Made by a program: the position numbers and the translations under genes
Part shown: positions 12,441-23,260 of the stretch, piece by piece
Position numbering within the stretch: the first letter of the stretch is position 1
Layout of the letters: each line of letters begins with the position of its first letter
NCBI RefSeq assembly: GCF_047511655.1
Contig: NC_133390.1
Coordinates: 93,131,583 to 93,195,582 of the forward strand
Source of the DNA: Castor canadensis
Taxonomy: Eukaryota; Chordata; Mammalia; Rodentia; Castoridae
Reading direction: 5' to 3'
DNA: 64,000 nt
Notes under the pieces: generated by a model
Databases searched by the model: none
What the model saw: only the letters and a program-made list of their open reading frames with translations
What the model was told of the DNA's origin: nothing

Positions 12441-12458
12441 TTTGGAACAGGAGTAAGG
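12441..12458 (+). other. Diverged primer-binding site (tRNA-Leu-like)
   Basis: 'tttggaacaggagtaagg' lies 4 bases after the 5' LTR end. It resembles the TGGTACCAGgAGTGGG-type site typical of ERVL/MaLR elements, with several changes. The function of the site is long lost. Confidence 0.45.
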
Positions 12459-14017
12459 TCATTGCTGTGACTAAACCTGACATTGCAGTTAAGTCTTTGG
12501 AAGTGGTTTGTAGAGAAACTTGGTTTCCAATATTAGAAAAATATTTCAGAAGCAGGCTATAAAAAGCTTAGGATGACATCAATGGAACTTAATGGATGAT
12601 TCTGGTGGGATCTCAGAAGATCAGAATACTGATAAAAATGTGCACAGTAAAGACTGTTGATTATAGGATTTCAGGTGGAAATGAGGTCTCTGTTGAGAAC
12701 TGAAATTGAGATTATGTGTGTTATATATTGTCAAAGAATTTGGCTATATTTTGTCCATGCCCAGAAACCCTAAAAGATGCTAAGTTTAAAGGTGATGGAC
12801 TAACTAATCTAGCAGAGGAAATTTCAAGGGAGCTCAGCATTCAAGCAGTGGCACAGTTTTTAACAGACTGCTTTAACCAGCTTTACAGTGAGACTTGGTA
12901 GTAAAAAGTAGAGCAGAAAGGTTTGGAAGGCTTGCAGTTTGACAAGAAATGAAGTGAGCTTGAAGCTGGGGCCAAGGAGGGTGTGTAAGATCAGGGCCAT
13001 TAAAAAGAAGCCAAGTACTTTTTTATCTGGTAAATAGGGACTATGCCTTGAAGCTATGTCAGGAATTGGCCAGACTTCACCCATGTCGGTCTCAAGGCTG
13101 TAAAGATTTTAACTCATTTTAAAGATTGTGCTTCAAGGGGAGTTTCAGGGCACTTTGCTCTATAGGGCTGCATAGGGAAATATATTTCTACATGCAGACT
13201 TCCTGGCCCTCAGATGCTACTACAGCCATGGTCTAAGTGGACCTAGCTATTGCTTGAGCTGGTGGCAGACCTTGGTATCATCCACATGATATTGGTTTTG
13301 CAGTCATACAGAATGCAGTAGTTGGGAGGTCATGGAGGCTTCCTGTAAGATTTCAAAGGAAGGCCTTCTAAATTAGAAATTATGTGGCAGGATTAGCTTC
13401 ACTATAGGCAAACCATTAGAAGGGGATGCATGAAGTTACAAGGGTAAAGCAGAAGATGCAATGGGCCCCAGCAAGTTAAGAGATGCCAGAAATGTGGAAT
13501 ATTTGCTGAGGAAGCCTGTAGGTAGCAATAGAACTAACTCTAGACAGTCCTCATGCAGAACATGTGGACTGCAACTGACCAAGGGCATAAGGTCAGGGCT
13601 GCCCAAATTCTTTGTCGCTCACATCAGGCCACCATATGCCACAAATTCTGGATATGGAGCTGCAGAATGTAATGTTTTCCCTATTGGGTTTTGGTCTTGC
13701 TTTGGACCAATCCTCCCTTGGTATTCTTTTCCTCCCTTTTAGAATGGAAATGTGTATTCCGTGCCCCTGTGCCAGGGAAATATGTAACTTGCTTTCCATT
13801 ATACAGTGGTTCACAGCTAAGGGTTAGCCTTGAGTTTCAGAGGAAACTTTGGACTTGAACTTTTGAACAATGCCTGAACTGTTAAAAGACTGGGAAATCT
13901 TGGAGGTAGACTGAATGCATTTTGCATTGTGAGATGGACAAGAGAACTTTGGGGGCAGGATGGAATGTTATATTTCAATGAAATGTGCTTGGGTGTCAAG
14001 TTGACAAGAAATAGGCT

Positions 14018-14230
14018 TGTGGTGGGTAATTTTGATTGAACATGATTGGATTGATTAGTAAGGCATACTTCTGGGTGTGTCTATGAGGGCATTTCCAGAG
14101 AGGATTAAACACAAGGGGAAGACCCACCTTGAATGTGGGCAGCTCTAAAACCATGAGCCAAAATAAGCCTTTCTCATCTTGAGTCATTCTTCTCAGGCAT
14201 TGTCACAATGATGAAAAACTGACTCACACA
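14018..14230 (+). repeat. 3' LTR of the ERVL/MaLR-type element, internally deleted
   Basis: Begins 'tgtggtgggtaattttgatt' and carries 'ttccagagaggattaa' and 'accttgaatgtgggcagc', then jumps directly to 'accatgagccaaaataagcc' and ends 'ctgactcacaca'. Compared with the 5' LTR about 200 bp is missing, including the TC-rich part. The 'caaaataa' block matches the usual polyadenylation-signal region of such LTRs. Confidence 0.7.
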
Positions 14231-15251
14231 ATGAAGGAATGCATACTTGCTTCATATTTACCACGACCATTAAATATTTCCATTTTCTTCCTCCTGGGCT
14301 TCATGATAGAATTGTACTCCCAATTTAAGCAGTTAAATGTGTGCTGCTTCCTGAAAGAGGTTACTTTATTGCCAATATAAAACATTATTTCAGTCTCTTG
14401 AACCTGATTGTGTAGACATATTCTAGATGGAATACTTGATAACCTGGCTGTCTGAGTGACTGCATTGGGTAGCAGCCATTGTCACAATGGATGTACTATG
14501 AAAGAAAAACATAAAATACTTTTGTGATAAAAAGTTGACATTTTGTGTTGTTACTATAGCATAATAAAATTTAACCTGACTGATTTATAACATTAAATAT
14601 GTTCTCATGAATTCAAACATTAAGGCCTCTTTGACATTTTTTGGTTTCAGATTTTACTTTTTTTTTAACTCAGAACATAGCAAAGATTTTAGGAAGATAA
14701 TTGGTCATTCAAAGTTATCTAGTCTGAAATTGCTTCTTAAGAAGCAATAGGAGTCTAAATAGAATCTGAAAAATTTCTAGTCTCCTCTGTATTCACTACT
14801 AATTTTATTTTACTACTAAACTATTATATGAGTAATATTATTACCCAAAATTTTGTAAATGATGAATACTAAAATATCCTATAATAAATTCTAATAATAT
14901 CATAAGTGTATTTTATTAGCTATAGTATATTTTATTAGTATAGTGACTACATATCATGGCAATTTTATTATCCCAGAAATTGAATCACTCTATCAGACGT
15001 AGTATTCCAGCAATTTTCCTGTTTTTATGTACATCATCATTTTTCACTCTCTGCTAGACATGACCTTTGCAAACACATGCACAGTTGCATATCCCATTCT
15101 TGAACACAATAAAAATACAACCTCAACTGTATTCCCACATCCAGTTGTAGTTTCTTCTTTACCTTCTTAGCAAAACTCCTTGAAGAAGTAGTGTGAACTA
15201 CTGTTCTAATTTCTCCTCATTTTATCTTTCTTGAACTTGATTGAACCTGCA
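14231..15251. other. Unassigned AT-rich stretch
   Basis: No gene or repeat family recognised. A perfect 20-bp palindrome at 14729-14748 is listed separately. 14810-14960 is almost pure A/T. Confidence 0.5.
14729..14748. repeat. Perfect 20-bp palindrome
   Basis: ATTGCTTCTT followed at once by its exact reverse complement AAGAAGCAAT, with no spacer. No protein family is implied; it could form a cruciform or be chance. Confidence 0.9.
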
Positions 15252-15545
15252 AAATTACTGGGGTTTGAATTCAGGGCCTCATGGTTACTAAGCAGGTACT
15301 CTACCACTTAAGCCACTCTGCCAGCCCTTTTTATTTTTATTTATTTATTTATTTGCAGTGCTGGTGCTTGAATTCAAGGCCTATACCTTGAGCCACTCCA
15401 CCAGCCCTTTTGTGTGGTGGGTTTTTTTGAGATAGGGTTTAATGAATATTTACCTGGGCTGGCTTTGAACCATGATCTTCCTGATCTCTGCTTCCTGAGT
15501 AGTTAGGATTACAGGTGTGAGCCACCAGCACCCACCTTTTTTATT
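15252..15545 (-). mobile_element. Composite SINE: B1-like monomer plus two ID-like tRNA units
   Basis: Read on minus: a 7SL-like monomer ('cacacctgtaatcctaacta', 'ctcaggaagcagagatcagg'), then a tRNA-derived unit ('gggctggtggagtggctcaa'), an (AAAT)n-type linker, and a second tRNA-derived unit ('gggctggcagagtggcttaa', 'gtggtagagtacctgc', box B-like 'gaattcaaaccccagt'). The two 'gggctgg.(a/g)gagtggct.aag' heads in tandem suggest either an ID inserted into the tail of an older B1-ID SINE or a trimeric subfamily. Confidence 0.8.
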
Positions 15546-15714
15546 TTTTTTTAATTTGTGAAATTGTTCTTGTTAATATGCCTGTTTTCCCCTACAGCCT
15601 GCTTCTTTCTCAATATTTTTCCTAAATTGATCTCCATTTTTTTCTTGATGGGGAGGCCAAAATTTCATGCCATGTTTGATTACTTATTTTGTGCATATCC
15701 ACACCCAATCCATC

Positions 15715-16280
15715 AGATTGAGCCAACAGAATTTGTTAGCTCCATCTTTCAAATACATACAACATCCAATCATTTTTATGTTATTTCCCTTGTTGCTATT
15801 TCAGCCTGAACTATCTTTATCTCTTGCCTGGGGTTTGTCAATAGTCTCTTATTGGTATCCACAATTTTTGCCATGCATCTTACAATGTATTTGCAACCCA
15901 ACAGCCAGAGTAACCTTGTCTAAAAATGAGTCTGAGCACATTAGACTTTTGTTGAAAACCCTCTTATGACTTTTCATATCTTTCACAGTGAAGTCTAAGT
16001 CTACAATGTCCTATAAGATGATATAGTTGGTAACTTTGTAGCTCTCTCATCATATCATCTGCTATTCTTTCCCTTATTTATTCGATGTTAGCCATTCTGG
16101 CCTCATTTCTGCTGCAAAAACATACCAGATTTGTTCTTGTATTAAGGTACTTGTGTTTGCTATTCTTTCCTTGTGGTGTGGCTTTCCTTAGTGTCTGCAC
16201 TACTGCAATAATTTTATTTCTTTATGTTAAATTTTAGTGGGACTTCCCCTGCATACATTTTCATTTCCACATCAACAGTT
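15715..16280 (+). mobile_element. LINE-2 fragment
   Basis: Follows L2 ORF2 in order: 'caaatacatacaacatccaa', 'aatagtctcttattggtatc', 'acagccagagtaaccttgtc' (matching 'gcagccagagtgatcctttt'), 'ttgttgaaaaccctcttatg', 'gtgaagtctaagtctacaat' and 'tagccattctggcctcattt'. Diverged and non-coding. Confidence 0.7.
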
Positions 16281-19129
16281 TATATTCCTTTATTTAAATT
16301 TTATTTTTCTCCTTAGAACTTAGGACTTTGTATGGAGTCACTGCTAAATTCATATTACCTAAAATGCCAAAATATTGCAATGTTAAATTCTGAATACTTT
16401 TTAATAAAGGATTTATCCTGTATTTTCAAGTTAGGGAGAAGTTATTTATCTCTAAAGATGGTGATGCATACCTGCATTAGGACTATTTTTTTTAGTTTTG
16501 TTTTGTCCTCTTTCCCTAGAAAAGTGGTTGTGATGACTACTTCTTCCAAAGTATTTGTTTATGAACTAAAGAAAAAAGAGCATTTATAGCCCAATCAGGG
16601 ACCAGTGCTACTTTTCCTTCTCAACCATTAATTGCTTGTAATTTAAAGAATCAGGAATGATGATCAACATCAATCCTCTTCATTATAAAATATGTGAGTC
16701 AAGTTTTCACAAAGCACAGTTCACCAAGCCAGCTCATTCTTTCTTTGGTTAATATTATTTAATGTCACTGATGGGCCACACCACTAGTTCAAAATTTAAA
16801 TGGATAAGTGGTAATGTGTTACTAAAATGCTAATAGTTCAAAGCTTTTACCCTTTGTCTCTGCTCTTTTCCTTCAATTAATATGCTCTTGTTGCTTTAGA
16901 CTGGGAAGCATTATACCAGATTATAGAGAAATAAAGATGAGTGAGACAGAGATTACTCTCAGATGAACATTCATAGTGGAAGCAAATATGTGTGATTAAG
17001 TTTGGTAACTTGAGAGAAGAATCCCTAGGTCATTGGACAATTTTAGGCATAAAATGGTGGAAAGGAATCCATAGGTATCTATGAGTACGTGAATCACCAT
17101 GTATAAACTAAAAGCCACAGAACATTTTCATTGAGGGAATTGGTTGCTTAGATTTATTTAGATACCACAGCAACTCATGATGGTTTTACATTTCATCTTT
17201 TTTTTTTTTGCACTGCATCAGTGTTGTTGTTGCATCATATTTGCAATGTGCTGGTTTTCTGATTCCTATTGCTCTGAGCCTCAAATGAAGATCTGCTAAA
17301 TAATCTTCCTTATGTTTATTTGTCATGTAATATTTTTCTAACTTCCACCAAGAAGGTGAAAAACGTGCATAAGAGTTCTGGCCCTACAATACATATCATG
17401 AAACTCTTCTTTTTTCCCTACTCCTCAAAGAGGAATATGTGTATAGTATAGGAAGAAGTAGAGTAGAGGAATAAGACATTTGAGGTTTTTGAGGACAATC
17501 TCTTCAGAATTGAGATTTAAAAACGTTGTTACCAAAATTGAGTGCTTACTGGCTTTGCAGATCAGCCTCCATACAACTACATAACATAAGACACACTTAC
17601 GACTTTCTGAGGTTATGCCATGAGAAAGACGTGGATAAGCGAATAGTTTTACTCAGAGTTACATATTCAGAAAAAAGGTAAAAGATATTAAACTCATTTT
17701 CAGAAATGAGAATAATAGGGAATAAAATGAGTACTGAATTGCTTCATTTCACAAACTAATAAATTGCAACAGTCTAGGCTGAGCACTGTTATCTGGGCTT
17801 AATGATTACATTGTCAGTATTAAAAAGTTTAATAGAGAAAGCAAGGCCTTTGGTCCATCTTCTGTTTTCTTTCCTAATCACGAAACTGTTAGAAAGTCCC
17901 AGAACTATTAATACTAAAAGTAGGCCTAATTTGACCAGATTAAAATTCTGGCACAAATTAATAAATGAAAAATCTTTGATACTAGAAGAATGTTATGCCA
18001 GAAAACTATGATTAATTTTGACTAATTTCAACCTCAAGGTCTTTTTTTCCTGACTCTGTTTGTGTTATAACTTCCAGACTAAATCTTTCAAAACATAATT
18101 CATATGTTTATTACCCTCTCAAAGTGTCTTCTAATTTTATAGCCAAAGACAGCAATCCAAGTACTGCCGTCACTCTCCTGATTCCCTCAGCTATTTCCCA
18201 TCAGTTCTTCTTATAGCTCAGTATCTTCTGGCCTATCCTAAAACATAAACTTTCAAAACAATAATAATCTTATTACTATAAAAAAACCTCATGTTGGATC
18301 TTCTCAAGGTGCTCTTTGGTAAAATATAACACACTTTCATTTATATTTTTTCTCTGTGCTTATAAAATTCATTGCAATGGGTTTTATACCCACTTGAAGA
18401 AAACACTCAAAGAACTATTCTCCAGTGATTTCTAACTTTCTTTTACTCTATGTAATGTTTATTGACTGGCATATGCTACTCATCTCTGTGAGCCTACAGT
18501 ACAGTAAATTTACATTATCAATAAACTAAACCAGACATTAATGGTAAAATTATTTTGACTCAGATTACAATGCTTCTCACATACCTCTGATTTGCTATTA
18601 TCATGAAACTCATTTATGAGGATTATAAAAGTGGTTTTCGTGATGAATTATGTAATACTTTACTTACCAGTTAAGAAAAAAGCCTCTCATATTCATTCTA
18701 TTTGTTCCCTTCAGTTGAAATTATCCTTTCAAATGTTGTTATTGAATTCTATACAATATTTGTTAAAATCCACATTTTGGTATATATGCATGTATGTTAT
18801 ATAATTTTCTTATTGCCTTTAGGGACTTTAAGATTTGACTTTTGCAGTATATTTTTTAAATATTCCCCTAACATTTTTTTGGCACCTTCAAAAAAACACT
18901 AACAGATTTTTACGGTGTTGTTATTCTGTGGTTGCTGCTCTTTTTCTGTCCTCACTTGCCTTAAAAAGAATGACTATATAATACAGAAACATGTCGGATT
19001 GCTCTTCTAAGAACTCAATGAGACATTCTCAGAACACATTCCTTTCATACTTTGTAGGGTTATTTTACTGGATAACTTTCACCAAAGTCATACTAATTCA
19101 CCCCAAGATGTTTCAGGATGAATTTTCTG

Positions 19130-19148
19130 TTTTTTTTTTTTTTTTTTT
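19130..19148. repeat. Poly(T) tract
   Basis: An uninterrupted run of 19 T, followed after a C by further T. It may be the reversed poly(A) of a retroposed sequence, but the adjacent DNA (19150-19330) was not recognised. Confidence 0.85.
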
Positions 19149-19741
19149 CTTTTTAGCCAGAACTGCAGATTGGCCTCAGTTCATGCCATCTGTAGGCAGA
19201 TGAAATAAAATTGACATTCTCCTAGATAGAAGAAGGTCTCTCACTAGATACAAATACAAGGTTCAATATAAGAACCTGTTCTGGGAAATTCACAGAAGCT
19301 ACAGGTAATGTATCATTTCTATAGGAACATCTAAAAAGCATTATGGCAATTAATGGGCAATTAATACATGTTGCAAGGTCAAAGAAAGCACAAATAGTTT
19401 TCTTTGATGATCAAATAATCTCCATCTTGAGGATCATACACAAACATAAAAATTTGTATAAAAGAAAACTAACCTCACCTAAAGTAGAATGAGTTCAATT
19501 CTAGCAGTTCAAAGTTAATTGGGAAAATCAGTTTAATGATTGGTATTCATATTCTTAACAAATTTATTGCAATTCAGGACTAAATAAATAAATCTGTTCT
19601 GCTTGTCATGCTTTGGCAATTTTATTTTGATCATCTTATTCATGCTATCCATTATATTAGGTGTTTGGACATATGTTAAACAAACAAAATAAACTGACAA
19701 CAAAAACCTGGGAAAGTTTAAAAACATAGCAAAAAGAGATC

Positions 19742-19783
19742 CAAATGTAACTTTTCTGGAAAATCACTTAAGAGTTACATTTG
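19742..19783. repeat. Inverted repeat, 11-bp perfect arms
   Basis: CAAATGTAACT at 19742-19752 is the exact reverse complement of AGTTACATTTG at 19773-19783, with a 20-bp spacer. It may be a remnant of a small terminal-inverted-repeat element or chance in AT-rich DNA. Confidence 0.8.
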
Positions 19784-20539
19784 AGAAAATTGGAGGTATA
19801 ATGTAATAAGTGAAAACGTTTGAAATTTGATAGCTGCCTTCGGGTACGTAACATGCTATTACCTGGAAGAAGGGTAGACATTTTGCACTATAGGACAAAT
19901 CTCTCTCTGAACAGTTTTCTCTTCCAATTCTCCTATTGACAGCATATGAGTAGGTCTAAGCTTTGGTGTGGGACAAAATCATTCAGATCCTTTTGGACAC
20001 CTTGAATTGATAAAGCATAGGTGAAAAACCAGAGACAGGAAGATGTCAAGATTTCGAAGATCAAATATCAAAAGAGAGAACTACAAAGAAAAAGAATGCT
20101 GGTGGCCTTCAGAAGATTTCATAATATTCCATAGAGTACTGATTACTACACATGCAGGAGGAAACTTCCCAAGGGCAAGCGAAGACCCAGATGAGAGAAC
20201 TGCAGGGTAGGTCACCCAAGTTCCCAGTGCTAAGAACATTGCGTCCTCCAGCCAGGCTCACTGGAAAACCTGGCCATTTCTGAAGCATTGAGTGAAACAC
20301 TCAGGAATGCCTTGCTCAATAGCGGGTGGTAATTACCCTAAACACTGCTTCTAACCTGCCAAACTGAAAACTAAGCACTATCTAAAAGTACCTAACTGCC
20401 TGCCAGGCATCAAAGTAAAGATTAGGAGGTATGCAAAGAAGCAGCAACGCACAGTTCGGGAGGAACAGGGTCATCAGTTATGTGAGAGCTGACGGAGATG
20501 TTAGAATTAGGACAAGGACGTTATTATGATTACGTTAAA

Positions 20540-21040
20540 TGTATTCCATATGTTCAAAAAGTGAAGTAAATAATGAAGTCTGTAAAAAAAATCCAGTCTG
20601 AACTCCTAGAAATGAACTTTATGCTTACAGTTGGATACACTGATGATATTAATGACAGATAAGACATTGCAGAAGAAAATATTAATTAAGTTGAAGACAT
20701 AGTAAGAGAAATATATAAAATTGTAACACATATAGAAAAAAAGAATAAAATGAAAATAAAGAGTTTGAGTGTACTCTGAGAAAGCTTCAACAGCCTAATG
20801 TATATGCAACTGGAGACCCTGAAAATAGGAATATAGTACATACTTTTTAAAAAAAATTACTAATATTTGCTTAATGTAATAGAAAATATAAAATCATAGT
20901 TCCAAAACCACCAATGAACCCAAAGCAAAAGAAAAATAAAGAAACTACCCAAGGCTCAGTATACTCTCATTGTTCAAAACAAGTGATAAAGAAATAATTT
21001 CAAAAGCAGCAAGAAAAGAAAATAAAGAGGAAAGGATCTT
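20540..21040 (+). mobile_element. Ancient L1M/HAL1 ORF1-region fragment
   Basis: 'gaactcctagaaatgaa', 'gacattgcagaagaaaatat', 'agttgaagacatagtaagag', 'caatgaacccaaagcaaaa' and 'agcagcaagaaaagaaaata' follow the ORF1 region of old L1M/HAL1 elements, covering the coiled-coil to RNA-binding part. It is too mutated to code. It has the same orientation as the L1 piece at 22610-23260, so both may belong to one element split by the NUDCD2 retrocopy and internal loss. Confidence 0.6.
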
Positions 21041-21102
21041 ATCACAAACTGGTTGAACTAGCAAAATTAAGAATTTTTGTTCTTTGAGTCTTTTTTTTTT
21101 TT

Positions 21103-22438
21103 GTAGTGTGTATCCTCAATTTATTTACAACTGATTTGGGAAGAAAAAAATATTCTATAAACATCATTTGTAAGTTTTCTATACATTTGAAATTATTTTA
21201 TTTAAGAATTCAAAAAAGACATAAAATGGGTGAAAGAAAACTTCAGTATGTAATTCCTATCTGTATGTTTAGATCACTAACATCACAGTGATGCCATGAC
21301 TTACAATCAGTGATCTCACAAAGGACCCACCAATAACCACACTCACTTAGCTGTTTCCTTTTGTATTAATTCACTCATATGGTTAGGCTCCTAATTACTT
21401 TTCCAATTTCTTTACATAAAGTAATCCCTTAGGGAATAATACACTAATTAAGAATTTCCATTAACTTTTAACACTAAGTTACCCAAAATATCATTGTGAA
21501 TTGTTTTCCTTTCTTTAATTTTTTTTTTAGTATTACAGTTTCCTTGTGTGATCCAGGATACATAGACAAAGTGGTACACAATTCCTCTTTAGAAAAGTTT
21601 ACTGAACATTATTCCTGCATCACACTTTCCAAAAGATAAACTTAATTTTCCCTGAAGGCACCCTTCATAATATATGATCTGTAACGTTTTTTGTAGTAAA
21701 AATACAATTAAATATGAAATCAGTAAAATGCAGCATATAAAATTTCATGCTGAGCAAAAATACAATCCAAAAAAAGGTTATACATATCCATAGAACAGTT
21801 CCATGGCACATGTGTCCTACATAAATCATATTTAAATGCAGTTTTTAGAACCATATTTAAATATATTTTGTGATGGTTAACTGTAGGCCTTCTATTTCTC
21901 TTTCACCACATGATCTGATGTTTGGGTTATGTTGGCAACATCTGCAAGGATCCACAGAATGTAGCAAAAAAAACAAAAACAACCAAACAAAAAACCCCCC
22001 AGCAGTTATTTCTCAAGGTTTGAGAAATTTGGTCACCTTTTGTGTAGTTCCCTGAGATTTCTGCTCCACTGAAGTCCAAACCAGGATTTTCTTTCTGAAA
22101 TCTCTCTAACGTTAGCTTTCTTTGCATTTGGTCTTGTACCCAAGAGTCAGCTGCATATTCCGATTCTGGATGGGAAGTCCAGCAATTTGCTGCATCTCTC
22201 TTTGTCTTTGTAAGAACAACACGGACCATTTTTCTGCTCTCCAAAGTCAACGTTCCCTCATCAGCTATTGTACAATGAAAGAGGATTTCTCCGCCATCCA
22301 CAGCCATTGCAGCCCGCAGGCTCTGCAGCCGCACTGGATGCCCTGGAAGTGCCCTTGCACTGCAATGAACTCCTCCTCATAGGTCTGGTACCACTGTCCC
22401 CACCACCCCCTGCGCTCCTCAAAAGGGGTTGACATGCC
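21103..22438 (-). pseudogene. NUDCD2: Processed pseudogene of NUDCD2
   Basis: On minus, an intronless copy of NUDCD2 (NudC/CS-domain protein, about 157 residues, an HSP90 co-chaperone linked to dynein/LIS1). The remnant CDS runs from an ATG at 22435-22433 to the position of the ancestral TAA at 22008-22006. Recognisable blocks are STPFEER, WGQWYQT, then IADEG, RKMVRVVLTKTKRDAANCW, ESEYAAD, WVQDQMQRKLTLERFQKENP and DFSGAEISGNYTKG. The N-terminal half has several deletions and frame changes, and a further 1-nt loss just before the C-terminus shifts the original stop out of frame. About 900 bp of 3' UTR follows, ending with AATAAA 18 nt before an A12 tail. Near-identical 14-bp flanks (one mismatch) at 21081-21094 and 22439-22452 are the target-site duplication. 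It starts 3 nt before the ATG, so it is 5' truncated and has no promoter. Confidence 0.93.
21120..21125 (-). promoter_or_regulatory. Polyadenylation signal of the NUDCD2 retrocopy
   Basis: TTTATT on plus is AATAAA on minus, 18 nt before the poly(A) tract at 21102-21091. It is inherited from the parental mRNA and supports L1-mediated retroposition of a polyadenylated transcript. Confidence 0.8.
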
Positions 22439-22609
22439 TCTTTGATTCTTTTCAGAAGGTGAAAATACACGTCCCAGGGTGAGAGAAAATATTTTTTAAT
22501 CATCTGATAAAAGTTCTTATATCAGGGACATATAAAGTACTCTGAAAGAGTAATAATAAAATACACAACACAATATAAAGTGAACAAAAAGTTTGAAAGC
22601 ATATCACTA

Positions 22610-23260
22610 CAGAGGAAATATAGAGAAAGAAGTAAAAGCCATGCAAAGATGATTAACATTGGTATTCAGTAGAGAAATGCAAAATAAAGTGGCAAGGAGA
22701 TAACACTACACATGTATTAGCCTAAAGTAAAAATATTTAAAAACTCAGTAGATAAAACAGGTGTTGCCATGGTGCAACTGAAATTCTCAGACTCTGCTGG
22801 TGGGGATATAAAAATGTAACAATTGCATAGTAAAATAGATTGGTAAATTTTTACCAAGTTAAACACACAATATAACTCAATTATTCTACATCTAAATAGT
22901 CACACAAAAGAAATGAAAGAGCATGTGTCTAAAGAGTCAGTCAAAGATTATGGGTTTAGCTTGGTGTCGAAAGAAAACATAAACCGTAGTTCGTATTAGT
23001 GTAATGTTAGAGAAAATATAAATTATTTATATACATAGATAACAGATCAAGTGGCTGTGTGAGGGCTAGGGCAAAGAGAGGCAGGAGTGAGAGTCCTTGA
23101 AGAGCTACAAGAAGACTTTAGACATTCTGGATATGCTAAATATATTGATTACATTTATGGCTTCACACATCCTTACTTAATCATATCTTGTCATATTTCA
23201 CACTTTAAATATGTGCAATAAGTTTTATTTCAATTATGCCTCAATACAGCTGTTAAAAAA
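22610..23260 (+). mobile_element. Ancient L1M fragment (ORF2 3' end through 3' end)
   Basis: Order and sequence follow L1: 'gtagagaaatgcaaaataaa', 'ctctgctggtggggatataa', 'gtcacacaaaagaaatgaaa', and the 3' terminus 'tttcacactttaaatatgtg' with 'tgcctcaatacagctgttaa' plus A-rich tail. These match the old L1M 3' end ('ttatacctcaataaagctgttaaaaa'). No coding frame is left. Confidence 0.75.

Larger units (their letters stand above)
12028..14230 (+). mobile_element. Degraded ERVL/MaLR-type LTR retrotransposon (class III)
   Basis: Two related LTRs (12028-12436 and 14018-14230) bracket ~1.6 kb of internal sequence. Just after the first LTR is a diverged primer-binding-like site resembling the tRNA-Leu type used by ERVL and MaLR elements. 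The internal part has no gag or pol frame above ~93 codons, only scattered short frames, so the copy is non-coding. The length fits a non-autonomous MaLR-like element or an internally deleted ERVL. No clear target-site duplication was found. Confidence 0.7.
16281..20539. other. Long non-coding stretch, largely unassigned
   Basis: No gene is visible. A likely reverse L2 tail lies at 16905-17060 ('gaaataaagatgagtgagac'). There is a T19 run at 19130-19148 and an 11-bp inverted repeat at 19742-19783. Frames of 60-85 codons here (for example 16332-16589) show no family features. 18050-18250 has an L2-like pyrimidine-rich flavour but is too diverged to call. Confidence 0.5.

Noticed and set aside
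21927..22334. 135-codon minus-strand open frame as a functional NUDCD2 gene
   Set aside because: It covers only the C-terminal half, starts in a frame-shifted region, has lost the ancestral stop and lies in a processed, promoterless copy.
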